Source: Plazaster borealis
Lineage: Eukaryota; Echinodermata; Asteroidea; Forcipulatida; Labidiasteridae
Direction of reading: 5' to 3'
Length of the DNA: 64,000 nt
Assembly (NCBI GenBank): GCA_021014325.1
Contig: CM037470.1
Location: 4,119,647 to 4,183,646, forward strand
The notes below the pieces were generated by a model. That model saw only the letters and a list, made by a program, of their open reading frames with translations, had not been told where the DNA came from and made no database searches. Each line of letters begins with the position of its first letter. The first letter of the stretch is position 1. Positions 1 to 11,300 of the stretch are shown here, in pieces. Made by a program: the position numbers and the translations under genes.

Positions 1-1165
1 TCACAAGGGGTAAGTCCAGCATTTTTACAATAATTAAGGCCAAATATTAAACAAATCACAAGGGGTAAGTCCAGCATGTTTTTAGAAATGTTGGCCGTAT
101 ATTGAAAAATTCACAAGGGGTAAGTCCAGCATTTTTATAAAATTTAGGCCAAATATTGAAAGATTCACAAAGGGTTAGTCCAGCATTCTATCAAATTTGT
201 ACCAAATATTGAAAGAATCACAAGGGGTATGTCCAGCATTTAAAAAAAAAAATTGCCAACAAAATGAAAAGATTGCAAGGGGTAAGTCCAGCGTTTATAT
301 CAAAAATGGGTCTAAAATTGAGAATCACAAGGGGTAAGTCTAGTATATATATTACAGAAATGGGTCCAAAGAAAAAATCATAAGGGGTAAGTCCAGCATA
401 TATATCAAAATTAAGGCCAAAAATTGAAACAATCACAAGGGGTATAGGCTAAGTAAGTCCAGCATTTTTATCAAAAATGGGTCAAAAATTGCAAAAATCA
501 TAAGGGGTAAGTCCAGCATTTTTATCAAATTTGGGTCCAAATTGAAACAATCACAAGGGGTAAGTCTAGCATTTATATTTCAAAAAATGGGTCAAAAATT
601 GAAGAAAAAAATCATAATAGGTAGGCCTAGCTCCAGCATTTTTTTTCAAAAATGGGTTAAAGTTTGAAAAAATCATAAGGGGTAATTTCAGCATTTATAT
701 AAAATTTTGCCAAAAAACGAAAAGATTGCAAGGGGTAAGTCCAGCATTTTTATCAAAAATGGGTCCAAAATTGAAAAAAAATCACAAGGGGTAAGTCCAG
801 CATTTTTATCAAAAATGGGTCCAAAATTAAAACAATCACAAGGGGTATGTTAGTCCAGCATTTTCATCAAAATGGTTCCAAAATGTTGAAAACTTGCATG
901 GAGTAAGTTCAGCATTTTTATCAAAATGGTTCCAAAATGTTGAAAACTTGCATGGAGTAAGTTCAGCATTTTTATCAAAAATGGGTCCAAAATTAAAACA
1001 ATCACAAGGGCTACGTTAGTCCAGCAATTTTATCAAAATGGTTCCAAAATGTTGAAAAGATTGCAAGGGGTAAGTCCAGCATTTTTATCAAAAATGGGTC
1101 CAAAATTGAAAAAATCATAAGGAGTAAGTCCAGCAATTTTTATCAAAAACACGGTCGAAATACTT
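1..1165. repeat. Satellite array, unit about 57 bp
   Basis: About 20 head-to-tail copies of a unit reading TCACAAGGGGTAAGTCCAGC followed by an AT-rich part with ATTTTTATCAAAAATGGG. Copies differ by small indels. The left end is cut by the window. No coding potential. Confidence 0.92.
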
Positions 1166-1420
1166 TGGTATATATTGTTAAAATTAATTAAAGTAAATTT
1201 GTGCAGAAAGTTAGTCGGAGTGACGACCAGGCGTTCAGGGGACTCAAAGTCTGGTCGAACCAGCAGGGTGATCACCCATGTAGTTCCTTTCTGGGATTGG
1301 CTAGTCCCGGTCCCTCCTTTCGCTTTCCGACCCGGAATATTCACCCTACTTATTTTGGGGAGAGACATGACGGAACCCCAATCCATTACAGCGGCCAGCA
1401 GTAAAAGTCATGTCCCTTTG

Positions 1421-1500
1421 GGTACGAGTAGGATTCGAACCGGGTCTCCCAGCTCTGGACTGCACGCAATTGAACAATCCAGTGCACCGCAGTGCCCGTT
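1421..1500 (-). mobile_element. tRNA-derived SINE fragment inside satellite
   Basis: The minus strand carries a B-box (GGTTCGAATCC) and an A-box-like region with tRNA spacing. Acceptor-stem ends do not pair, so it is a SINE head, not a tRNA gene. Confidence 0.6.
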
Positions 1501-1565
1501 GGTGTTTGGAGGTGATTTTATATACTACTTAAATGATTCACTACGTCCAAGGCAAAAAAGAAAAA

Positions 1566-1640
1566 GACACAACTGGGAATTGAACCCGGGTCTCGTGGCT
1601 CCCAGTCCGATGCGTATTTCATCTAGCTACGGCGCCACTA
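1566..1640 (-). mobile_element. Second tRNA-derived SINE fragment
   Basis: The minus strand has TAGCTAGATGA (A-box) and GGGTTCAATTCC (B-box) about 40 bp apart, without a pairable acceptor stem. Confidence 0.58.
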
Positions 1641-1827
1641 GCTTCTCCAGAAAGAATAATTATAGTAAAACACAATTTAACACGCCACTATATACGGAAT
1701 TATTAACATAATTATTTCATTTATTTAAACTTGGAGGTTTATTTCCTCTGGGTAAATAGTTTATTATTATTCAAAATTATTTTACTGATAACTTATTTCA
1801 GCTAAACTTGCGGAAATATTGACATTT

Positions 1828-2360
1828 GAAAAAATCATAAGGGGGTACCAGTGTTTTCATCATTTGGGCCAAGTTTTCAGTTGTGATTTTATGCCGTAAA
1901 ATGATGCAGTAGGCACTAACGTTTACTTGAGCCACGGTTTCAGCTAATTTTCAGAAATATTAACATTTCAAAATAAGGCCGAAAATTGAAATAATCATAA
2001 GGGGTAAGTCCAGCATTTTTTTCAATTTGTTGACCAAATTTTAGGTTGCTATTTCATGCTCTAAAATGATGCAGTAGGCACTACTGATGCCTTTTTATAA
2101 AACTTGACACTTCATTTCAGCTAAGTTTGCGGAAATATTGACTCTTGAAACTTAGGCCAAAAATTGAAAAAATCATAAGGTATTATTTGTTATCAAATTT
2201 GGACCAAATTTAGAAAAAAAATCACTAGGGGGTAAGTCCAGCATTTTGTTCTAATTAGGGCCAAATATTGAAAAAATCACAAGGGGTAAGTCCAGCATTT
2301 TTATCAAATTTTGATCACAACATGAAAAAAATCATAAGGAGTATGTCCAGTTGTTTTATG
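1828..2360. repeat. Second, diverged block of the 57-bp satellite
   Basis: It shares AATCATAAGGGGTAAGTCCA and the ATTTTTATC stretch, with spacer inserts such as ATGATGCAGTAGGCACTA at about 1901 and 2072. It is separated from the first block by 660 bp holding tRNA-like SINEs. Confidence 0.85.
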
Positions 2361-3225
2361 AAAACCCTAACATGAATAAAAATTGCGATAATTGTTTGGT
2401 TGTTACAATTGAAACTAAGGTTAGGGTTAGGGTTAGTACTGAATTCTCCATTAGGGTGAAAATAACGGGAAGGATAAGGCTTTTTCAGACAATGCACAAA
2501 TTAAAATCAAAATCCTGACTGTAGTTCTTTTTAAATCTCTCTTTATTACTAACCAGGCTGTTCACCTTTTACATCTAAAAAACAAAAAGTTCATTACAAT
2601 TGACGACTTGAAATTCACACATTATAAAACACATCTATCTACAACAATCGTAAAGTACATCAAGGTGATAAATTTAATTAAAAAAATCATTGTCAGTTTG
2701 AGTCTTGGTAGAGAAACAAAAACCCTAATGGGACGGAATTATAATTTCTGCAAAACATGTCGACAGCATAAAGAAATATATGGGGTGAACAAAATACTAA
2801 CTAGTCAGTCTGCACTTAGCTGAAGATCACATTCTTTAAACATTTTTTTAATTGGTGGCAAACCTATAGTTGTCCTTGGGCTTTGTGTATTATTGGACGG
2901 ACGGAGGCGCCTAAGCACAGTAATTGAAAACATAATAATATTAATAATAATTCTTGAGAAAAATAACATGGTGTGTACACTGAGTGAGCTTTTTAAAGGG
3001 GCGGTAACAGATTGTTTTTTTAGAACTGTAATAATATTAGGTAATACTGCGCTTTTTAAACATCTCAACTCCTTTGGAGTTTGTAGTGCTTTTTAAATCT
3101 CTCTTTATTACTATCCAGTTAAAGATGCTTTTTAAACATCTCAACTCCTTAGGAGTATGCAGCACCGGCAGCCAAATGGGCGCGCAGGTTGCTAAATATT
3201 CACATCAACGATCTTTACCCTCGCA
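2361..3225. other. Intergenic, no gene seen
   Basis: AT-rich sequence with a short TTAGGG tract (2416-2437) and a small local duplication (CTTTTTAAACATCTCAACTC at about 3051 and 3128). Open frames here are short and lack similarity to anything I know. Confidence 0.6.
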
Positions 3226-3385
3226 GGTAGCCATTTAGTCCAGTGGTGATGAGAAGCAATTGCAGTTAAGAGTCTTGCCAAGAACATGAGCGCCACAACC
3301 GGGATTCGAACCCACACCCTGATGACTTGGCCGTCAGAACTTGAGTTCGATGCTCTCTAAACCACTCGGCAACGACACACTACAT
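3225..3385 (-). mobile_element. Ser/Leu-tRNA-like SINE fragment
   Basis: The minus strand matches the SINE family seen at 9245-9645 and 60297: TTGCCGAGTGGTTTAGAG as A-box side and GGGTTCGAATCCC as B-box. Confidence 0.72.
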
Positions 3386-3749
3386 ATAAAGAACTAAAAA
3401 AAAAAAAAACCGAATCTAAACTACTATCAAACTTTACATTAAACAATAAGCTAAATTTGATACGTTGATTTTGACTGTTGAATCTAATATAAATATCTTT
3501 TAAGATAATTCTGTACAATCTTAATTTCCAAAAATTTACAAAAAACAACCAATCAGATTAAAATCCTGAGTATTTTTATCAGACTCCAATAATTACATTC
3601 TATTTTAGACTGCACTTTGAAAAGAAACATCTACAATTAAAATAGATCATTGCAAGTTATTTAAACATCTTGTTATAAAATACACACCTCATTAAATTAT
3701 TAATCGTTAATATTCATTTTGATGCATTCATCTGAGATGCAATGACCAA

Positions 3750-4220
3750 GTGATCACGGGCTGGCATAGTTCATCATTCAAAACCATCCGGATGATAATG
3801 AATGGCCAAACAGTAGGAGGGTTGACTATAATGCAGATTCATTCGTCACAAGATATCATATAACAGACTAGTCAAGTTTATCATTCAAAACCAGTGAATG
3901 ATATTGAATGGTCAGATAGTAGGAGGGTTGACTGTATTATGCAGATTCATTCGTCACATGATATCATATCGCAGACTAGTAAAGTTTATCATTCAAAACC
4001 ATGTGGATGATATTGAATGGTCAGATAGTAGGAGGGTTGACTGTGTACTATGTGGTTGTGCATTCACCGCATAGTACACATATTGCAGGCTGGCATGGTT
4101 TGCTATTATTCAAAACCACAGTGAGTGATATTGAATGGTCAGGCAGTAGGAGGGTTGACTATGTACTGTGCAGATCGAGCACTCACCACATGACATCATG
4201 ATAGGAGGCTGGCAAACTGC
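3750..4220. repeat. Tandem array, unit about 125 bp, four copies
   Basis: Copies share TTCAAAACCA, GATATTGAATGGTCAGATAG and TAGGAGGGTTGACT. It lies about 1 kb beyond the gene end. Confidence 0.85.
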
Positions 4221-4879
4221 ATCTACCAAACGTGCTTGTTTAGAAAATCTTAACTCTTTAATGAGATACAAATCTCTTCTCTACTAAACTGACAACATAA
4301 CCAATACTAACAAAGTTTCATGTCTCAAAAACTAGCTATCTCTACGTTCAAGTAACAATTACTCAATAAATAACTTGGCAGAACTCGACCAACATTACTT
4401 CTTTATAGAAATTTTGTATAAAACTTGGACGATATAATTAAATTATGAAATAAGATTGCAATTTAAGAATTCTTAAAATAATATTAACTACTTTTATATA
4501 CACAATGTTTTAAACTTCAATTGGACAAAGTTACAGATTTGTATTTTATTGGACGGTAGTCAACAAACTGTAAAACATCAATTTTATTTGGACGGAATAC
4601 GTGAATATAAAAATACAAAAATATTTCATCGATGTCGAGATCAGGCTGATGTTTTATCAAAGAAAAAAGAGAAGAATTCTACCACCATTTATTTGGCATT
4701 CTTATAAAAATTACGAATTGTGCATCTCTGAGTAACAAAAATAGCTATCAAAATGTGTATTTTCAGCGTTAAAAGTTTGCGTAAAAACTACTAAAATATA
4801 TCTTTATAGTGATGATTATGGTTTGTAACCACCAGTTTTTTGTTCAGGTGTACTGGTCTAATTAAAACCCCACCACACC
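4221..4879. other. AT-rich intergenic stretch, nothing recognised
   Basis: No open frame of note, no SINE boxes and no tandem unit seen. It may hold the distal 3' untranslated region if the proximal polyadenylation sites are not used. Confidence 0.5.
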
Positions 4880-5217
4880 AGGACCCCTGATGCATCGACA
4901 AAAGAACAATGCAGGCGGCAGCTTGTATGTATAGGGGATTTTACCGAGTTACGACGCAGTCACAGTTATCATTATTCATAGCTGAATGGATCGGGTTCAT
5001 TCTTTTGGGCGATATGGCATGTTTATTTCTTGCTACTCTGGGTTTGTGTGACCAGCGCCTTTCTTTAGACGACCAGTTTAGGACACCTGCTGCATCGAAA
5101 AAAGCACAATGCAGACGGCAGCTTGTATGTATAGGGGATTTTACCGAGTCGGCACGCAGTTATCGTTGGTCATAGCTGAATGGATCGGGTTTATTCTTTT
5201 TGGGCGATATGGCTTGT
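4880..5217 (-). other. 3' untranslated region with a 200-bp tandem duplication of the gene end
   Basis: Two copies about 200 bp apart share GGCAGCTTGTATGTATAGGG and ATAGCTGAATGGATCGGG. The copy at about 5030 repeats the last codons and stop (AGCAAGAAATAAAC) seen at 5214-5226. AATAAA occurs on the minus strand at about 5200 and again near 4545, so the cleavage site is uncertain. Confidence 0.7.
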
Positions 5218-5388
5218 TTATTTCTTGCCGCCCTTCCGGATGTAGGATTGAAGCTGCTGCTGTTTCTCCTCCAGCTGGCTACGATGAGCGTTGAGTCTCG
5301 TTGAGATGTCCTCTCGTCGGACGGTCAGACTGGTCAGTTTGTCCTGAGCATCACTCAGTTTGGATGTTGTGGCTCGGATCAAGGCAGG
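5218..5388 (-). CDS. Exon 62, terminal exon with TAA stop
   Basis: 56 codons plus stop, phase 0 in, residues 4440-4495. It encodes PALIRATTSKLSDAQDKLTS and ends QLQSYIRKGGKK then TAA. The stop overlaps an AATAAA hexamer. No ATG-led frame covers it; it was found by the CAG acceptor and continued heptads. Confidence 0.85.
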   Translation of the reverse strand, partial: PALIRATTSKLSDAQDKLTSLTVRREDISTRLNAHRSQLEEKQQQLQSYIRKGGKK

Positions 5389-8300
5389 CTGTGACATGAA
5401 AAGACGATGAACAAATATTAAGTGTTATTATTATTAATTATATCTTTCTGGTAACGAAACCGAGGAACCCTCTGTAACCCGTAGAGGTGATGATCAAGAA
5501 ATATCAGTTTTAGATGTGGAGGAAAGCTCCATTTTGGGAAAAATCAGGTAGGGACTGAAAACCCAACCCACATGCTGGGCTCTTCTCCAGGATCCCAACG
5601 AAAACAAAAAGGAGGAAATTTCTCAGCTGATCAGGTGACATATTGCATGCCCGACTTGAATATTTAGTCCCACTGCTGTTAGATGGTTACACCCCCTATG
5701 TTCCAACACACTTAGTGTATTTTCCCACTCCTTACCCTAACCCTAACGTTAACCCTTACCCTAACCTTAACCCTAACCCTAACCTTAACCCTAACCCTAA
5801 CCCTAACCCTAGCATGTAAATTACGAGAGGGTTTTTCAGAATAAAGGGTAGTTCGGAACATAAGGGTGACGGAATATAAAGCAGTCACTCTCTTAGACAT
5901 GTTTAAGGTTTAATGTGCATACTCATAATCAATAAAGTAACAATGCACCTTTCTTGCTAATTGGTTAAGGCCCCCCCCCCACCCATTGAAAGAAATCTGA
6001 AAGAGATCATTACATCATGTGTGGCTATCATGAGTGGCCACCTCTAAACAAAACTATGTTTCTCACCTCAGATTCATCAAATTGTCCCTCCATCAGTTGT
6101 TTCTGTGACTGTAGCTCCTGTGCCATTTGGTTGATGCTGTCATGAAGCTTGACGGATTCCATGTTAAGGTCGGAAAACTCCTCGCACATCTTGTCCACTT
6201 TGTCTTCCAGTATCTTCACCTCCGCCTGAAGCAAGCAAAATGAAATAATGACCGGATTAATTACTTATTTTAGGGGATCCCTCTCCTGCCGCTTCCCAGG
6301 TTGTATCGAAAACTTGGGTTTGATCCCTGGCTATACGGTAGTTACAGGTTGAATGGCTTCTGAATGGCACCCCCGAACAAAGATATTGACAAAATAGGAA
6401 GACCGCCAACATTAGGGTTAGATAAGTTGGTTGGTAGAGCGCCGGCACACGCTCAAGTCCTGTTCTAACCCCAACTTTTCTTTGTTCAACCCAAAATTAT
6501 AAATATTTAACTTCACTGTAAAACGTTTGAAGGGAACTTCAATTATGATGGTAAAACCATTTCAGCAAATGTTTTTAAGTTCCCTCCTTAAAATCCCAAA
6601 ATATACATAAAATACGGGAGGAATGCAAATTTAAACAGGCAGTAACTCAAAGTTAGCCTCAAAGTTTTGTTAAAGATTTTCTGGGGTTTAACCTCAAGTT
6701 ACCGCTTGTTTATTTCTGCTTTTCTGCATGAGCATCTTTGTTGTCTTTCCTTTGTCAAGTCAAGGTTTCATTGTGGCAGCGATATTTCAAAGGAAAATGA
6801 TTAGTCAAAAAGAAATAAAATAAAAAATACTGACGTGCAGTGGTAAAACAACAATCTACTCACCTGTAGCGCATTTTTCTGCTGATCTGGACCAGTAGTT
6901 GACCTCTGTGACCTCCGCTCTGCTTGGTTCCGTACTCCACCTCCCCCTGCTGCGACACTCTGCCACATGGCTGTCCCGCTCAGCTCTCCCGGTAGCTCCA
7001 GCAGGGCCTTCTTAGAGAGCGCCTCGGGTGTGTTACTCACCGGCGGCGCTGGGGTGCCCATCAGAGTCGCCAGACGGCTCTCAATCTCGTCGTCGGTGCC
7101 GTGTTGCCTGGCCAGGTGGGATTTGCCTTCCGTCGAACCAAGCAGGCTCTTCATGGCATCGCTGACGGCAAAACTGCTGTATTTGGATAATCTGGTTGGC
7201 AAGAAATTACGTTTGAGTTATGGAACAAACTTCTGGATACCATTTTAAAGTGAGGTTAGAGACCTTGAAAATGTTTCCCCACTTTCATGAGGACTCTATC
7301 TATTGGAAAATGAGTGCATCACAAAACTGAATTTGACCTTGGACACCATACGCCCATACATGGTTTTGTTGTTGATTTTTTGAAACAATTTTTTCTTGTA
7401 ATTTTGTCTTAGAAAAAAAACACTTTAAATCAGAAATGTTGTTTTGTTTTCAGAAACATAGATATTATGTTAACATGAGAAACATTGGAAAATGTCAATT
7501 CAGGTCATGACCTTTTCTTTGATCTTTTTTGAGTTGAGTGGAAGTAGATCAGATCTTGCAGCCGTTTGCGGCCGCTAAGGGCATTTTGGTACAAGCCGTT
7601 TGTGGCCACTGTGGTCTCTTAAGGGTCAATCAAACAAGCCACTTACCTCTCTTGGAGTCTATCATTGGTGAAGCGAACACCATCCTCATCTGTTCCTCTA
7701 AGCAGCTTGACATCCAGTAGTTTCTCCACGCTCTCATCTTTCTCACTCTCCGTCTCCGCTGAGCCCATCAAGGCTTCTAGGACCTTGTGGCCGCCTTGAC
7801 CGGAGCCAGCCTCTGGGGCTGCTGGAAGGGTAGCGTTGTGGCGGTAGCGGGCGAAGAACAAGTCATTGCAGATTACCGACAGGGCCTGGTGGAACTCCCG
7901 GTTGAAACTGGCTGAGGTGTCATCTCTCATGTCACCTAGTTCAGTAAGAAAATCATCGGCAGTTATAGGTTGAATGGCTTCCGACTGGCACACCCGAACA
8001 AAGATTTTGACAAAATAGGGAGACCGCCAACATTAGGGCTAGAAGATAGCTCATCTGGTTGAGCGCCGGCACGTTAATCCTGACGTTGCAGGGTCAAATC
8101 CCGCTCTACTCAATTTTTCTTTGTTCAATCCCAAATTAAGAAAATTTCATTAAGACTTTCCCTTTGTACTTCAATTTTTGGTGGCTTGTTTTTTGCATTA
8201 ACATTTTAGGTTAAAAGTATGAGCAGGAACCCAATTTCATGGCTCTGCTTACCGCAGAATTATGCACTTACATCCAATGGAATTCAGTGCTTTACAAGGC

Positions 8301-11300
8301 CCGGTAAACGCAGAATTCCCCGGTAAGCAGAGCCATGAAATTGGACCCAGGTCTTACAAGCAGTGGAGAAATAAATTGGGTGACACTGATTTCAATTTTG
8401 AAAAAGCATTCAAAAAAATGTCAAGAAATGACCTGTACACCAAATTGCCACATATCTGACAACCGGTTAAAAAGTACATGCAACAAGGAAAAAAGAATAA
8501 TAATAATACCAATTTGGGAGGCTAATCATCCTTACTAGCAGCTAAGAGCTGAATTGCAAAGGACGCTGGCATGCAAGGGCACCTTTGGCAGCCAGCCACA
8601 TCGACCCATTTATGACCACAGAGCACAGCCAGAGATCGAAAGTGTTTGATTTTTTCCGTACGGAGGAAAACCGGAGGGCCTGAAGAAAAACCCTTGTGGC
8701 ATAGGAGAGAACCAACGCACAACTCTACTCACATATGGCCTTAGCCGGGAATCGAACCAGGGCTATATTGGTGAGAGGCGAGCGCTTTACGCTCTACGCC
8801 ACCCATGCCACCCTAAGGAAGACAACTTCACATCCAAGAGCAAGAGAAAGAGAGAGTCGTACCTGTCTTAATATGAGCCAGAGCATGGATCAAGACGATG
8901 ATAAACTCCCCGACGATATCCAGCCTAGCCTGTCGGACGTACAGGATACGGTTCTCGTCATCATAGTGGTACGAGTTGCGGTAAGCGTTCCTGGCCAGTT
9001 TGTCGTTGACGGGTATCTTGTTGGCCAGTAGGAGGGTGACGGGGTTGTGGGAGCAGTTGGTGGCCACCAGCTTAATGACGAAACAGCCGAACTTGTAGAT
9101 GATGAAGTTGCGGGCGTTGAGTTTGCTGAGGTCCACGGGGATGAGCTCGGTGTCTTGGGTCCAGGCGGCATCGTGATCGTCAACGAATGGTTCATCTTAA
9201 AAGACAAAAATACACAATTGGTAATCTTCAGAAGTTATCTCTCACATCAAATAATAATAATACTGAGCATTTATGATGCGCCAAAATCCATATACAGAAA
9301 CTCATGGCGCAGCGACACATCAATAGAGGGGAATACTTAATGCAGTCCCCATTAGGTGAGTTTTGAAGGAAGTTTTGAGACCTATTCCTTTACATAGCAC
9401 CAAATAATGATTTACAAGGTGCTTTGGCGCAATATGCAGCCAATCAAACCAAGAATACCGGGGCGAACCCCATTTCATTACGATAAGTGCACTGGGTTCT
9501 TTTACGTGAGTTACACAACACACGGGACACGTCCCATCCGAAGAACGCAGCAATAATGGTGAAGTGTCTTGCACAAGGACCGGGACTCGAACCCACACTC
9601 TGCTGATCAGAAACAGTTCTTATCCGCTCGGCAACGACACGCCAAATGCATTAAAGTCCTACCTTGTCCTCTTTTCTTGGGAGGCAGATCTGCATCGTTC
9701 ATGGTCTTCTTAATGTCCTCTAGTTTCTTGTAGAGAGGAGAGGCCATGAGGAGGGCAGCCAGGTCAGCATCGCTCAGCGGTGCCACCGATGAATACCCCG
9801 ATGGGAAGGCGGCATTCCCTTGGCTGCTCTCGTACGTGATGCCCGGGTGAACTCCCTCAGAGAGAAGGTGGTCTGTGTCGACACACTCCCTCAAGACTAT
9901 CACCTGGTACAGAAAAAGAAAAGTAACATAAGACTGGGGCAAGCGTTACATTCGAAGTGTGGACCTGAGAACAAAAGAGGTCCACACAAGGCAGGGTTTG
10001 GAAGCACCATGTGGACTTACACACGTCCACACACACACGTGTGTAAACACCGGCAATCATGGACCCTCCTTTGTTCAACTCTTTGTGTTAGCAACCGTGG
10101 ACCACAATGATTTCCTTTGTGATAGCAACCGTGGACCTATTATCCCTTTTGTTATAGGTCCACGGTTTGAATGTGGATACCTACCCACACACACACGTGT
10201 GTAAACACCGGCAATCGTGGACCCTCCTTTGTTCAACTCTTTGTGTTAGCAACCGTGGACCACAATGATTTCCTTTGTGATAGCAACCGTGGACCTATCC
10301 CTTTTGTTATAGTTCCACGGTTTGAATGTGGATACCTACCCACACACACACACATGTATGTGTAAGGTGTACACCGAGGACTTCTCTTTGTTCTCCCATT
10401 GTTTGGACATACTTTTTTTCAGCGACGTCCCCATTGGTTTAGTACACGAAATCAAAGCGAGGACATCCTCGGTACACCTTTTCCCCGGATCCCTTTTGTT
10501 AAAGTCCTCGGTTTGAATGCATAGACATGCCCACAGCTCTGTGTTGCAGTCACTCTGTGGACATTCCTTTTTTGTACACTTAAGGAAAATCCTATTCTTC
10601 AATACTGTAGAAACACAACGTGGACATGTGTAAGTCCACATAGTGTTTTAAGTCCCTTCATTATGTGGACCTCTTTTGCTCTCAGGTCCACACTTCGTAT
10701 GTAGCATTAAAACAGTGTTTTCACCAGTGTTGAAGAGTAAGTCGACAAAATTTCACAGGTTCTTGTTTATAATGTGAAGTATTGGGAAACAGTGTTAAAT
10801 GCTATCATGAAAGTAACTTTGATTCATAGTAATCGACCAGATATATCTTGAGAAGTCAAATAAGAAACGTAGGACTTTTCTCTCTGCTCTTCAGCATTTC
10901 GGTTATTTGACACCAACAGTAGGCTTGTGGGTCGGATCACTGGCCTTGGGGAAGTGGGTTCCAAGGTGAATGTTTATATTACAACTACTTTACTGGTAAC
11001 AACTGATAAGATTCACGATGAAACCGGTGAGTAGAATTCAGAGATTTTGGCTAATGGGAAATTCACGTAATGTCTACAAAGACAATCCCTGTGCTCCCCC
11101 CCCCGGTATAAAACACCTCTCTGAACAAGTTTACGAAATGAGGTCTCTGCTGCTTTACCTCGTTGGTCCTCATCTGCTCTTCCTCTTGTTTGATTATCTC
11201 CTCGTGCTCCTGTCTATTCTCCTCTTTCTGATTAACGAGATGTTCCTCCTTCGCTTTGCGTCGTTCCTCACGTCTCTTCTTCAGACGATCCTTTAAAAAA

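Noticed and set aside
1..1165. CRISPR-like regular repeats
   Set aside because: Eukaryotic satellite: repeats are contiguous and diverged, with no unique spacers and no cas genes.
1175..1711. 178-codon plus-strand frame
   Set aside because: It crosses two minus-strand tRNA-like SINE heads and satellite; no protein features.
4909..5294. Plus-strand frames with MYRGFYRV repeated
   Set aside because: They arise from the 200-bp duplication of the minus-strand 3' untranslated region and last exon.
5712..5900. Minus-strand frame rich in Arg-Val pairs
   Set aside because: Translation of CCCTAA/CCTTAA telomere-type repeats inside a TIR element.
8890..9207. Alternative minus-strand frame in exon 58 rich in Ser/Thr/Pro
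   Set aside because: It is the wrong frame; phase from exons 57 and 59 demands the LNARNFIIYKFG frame.
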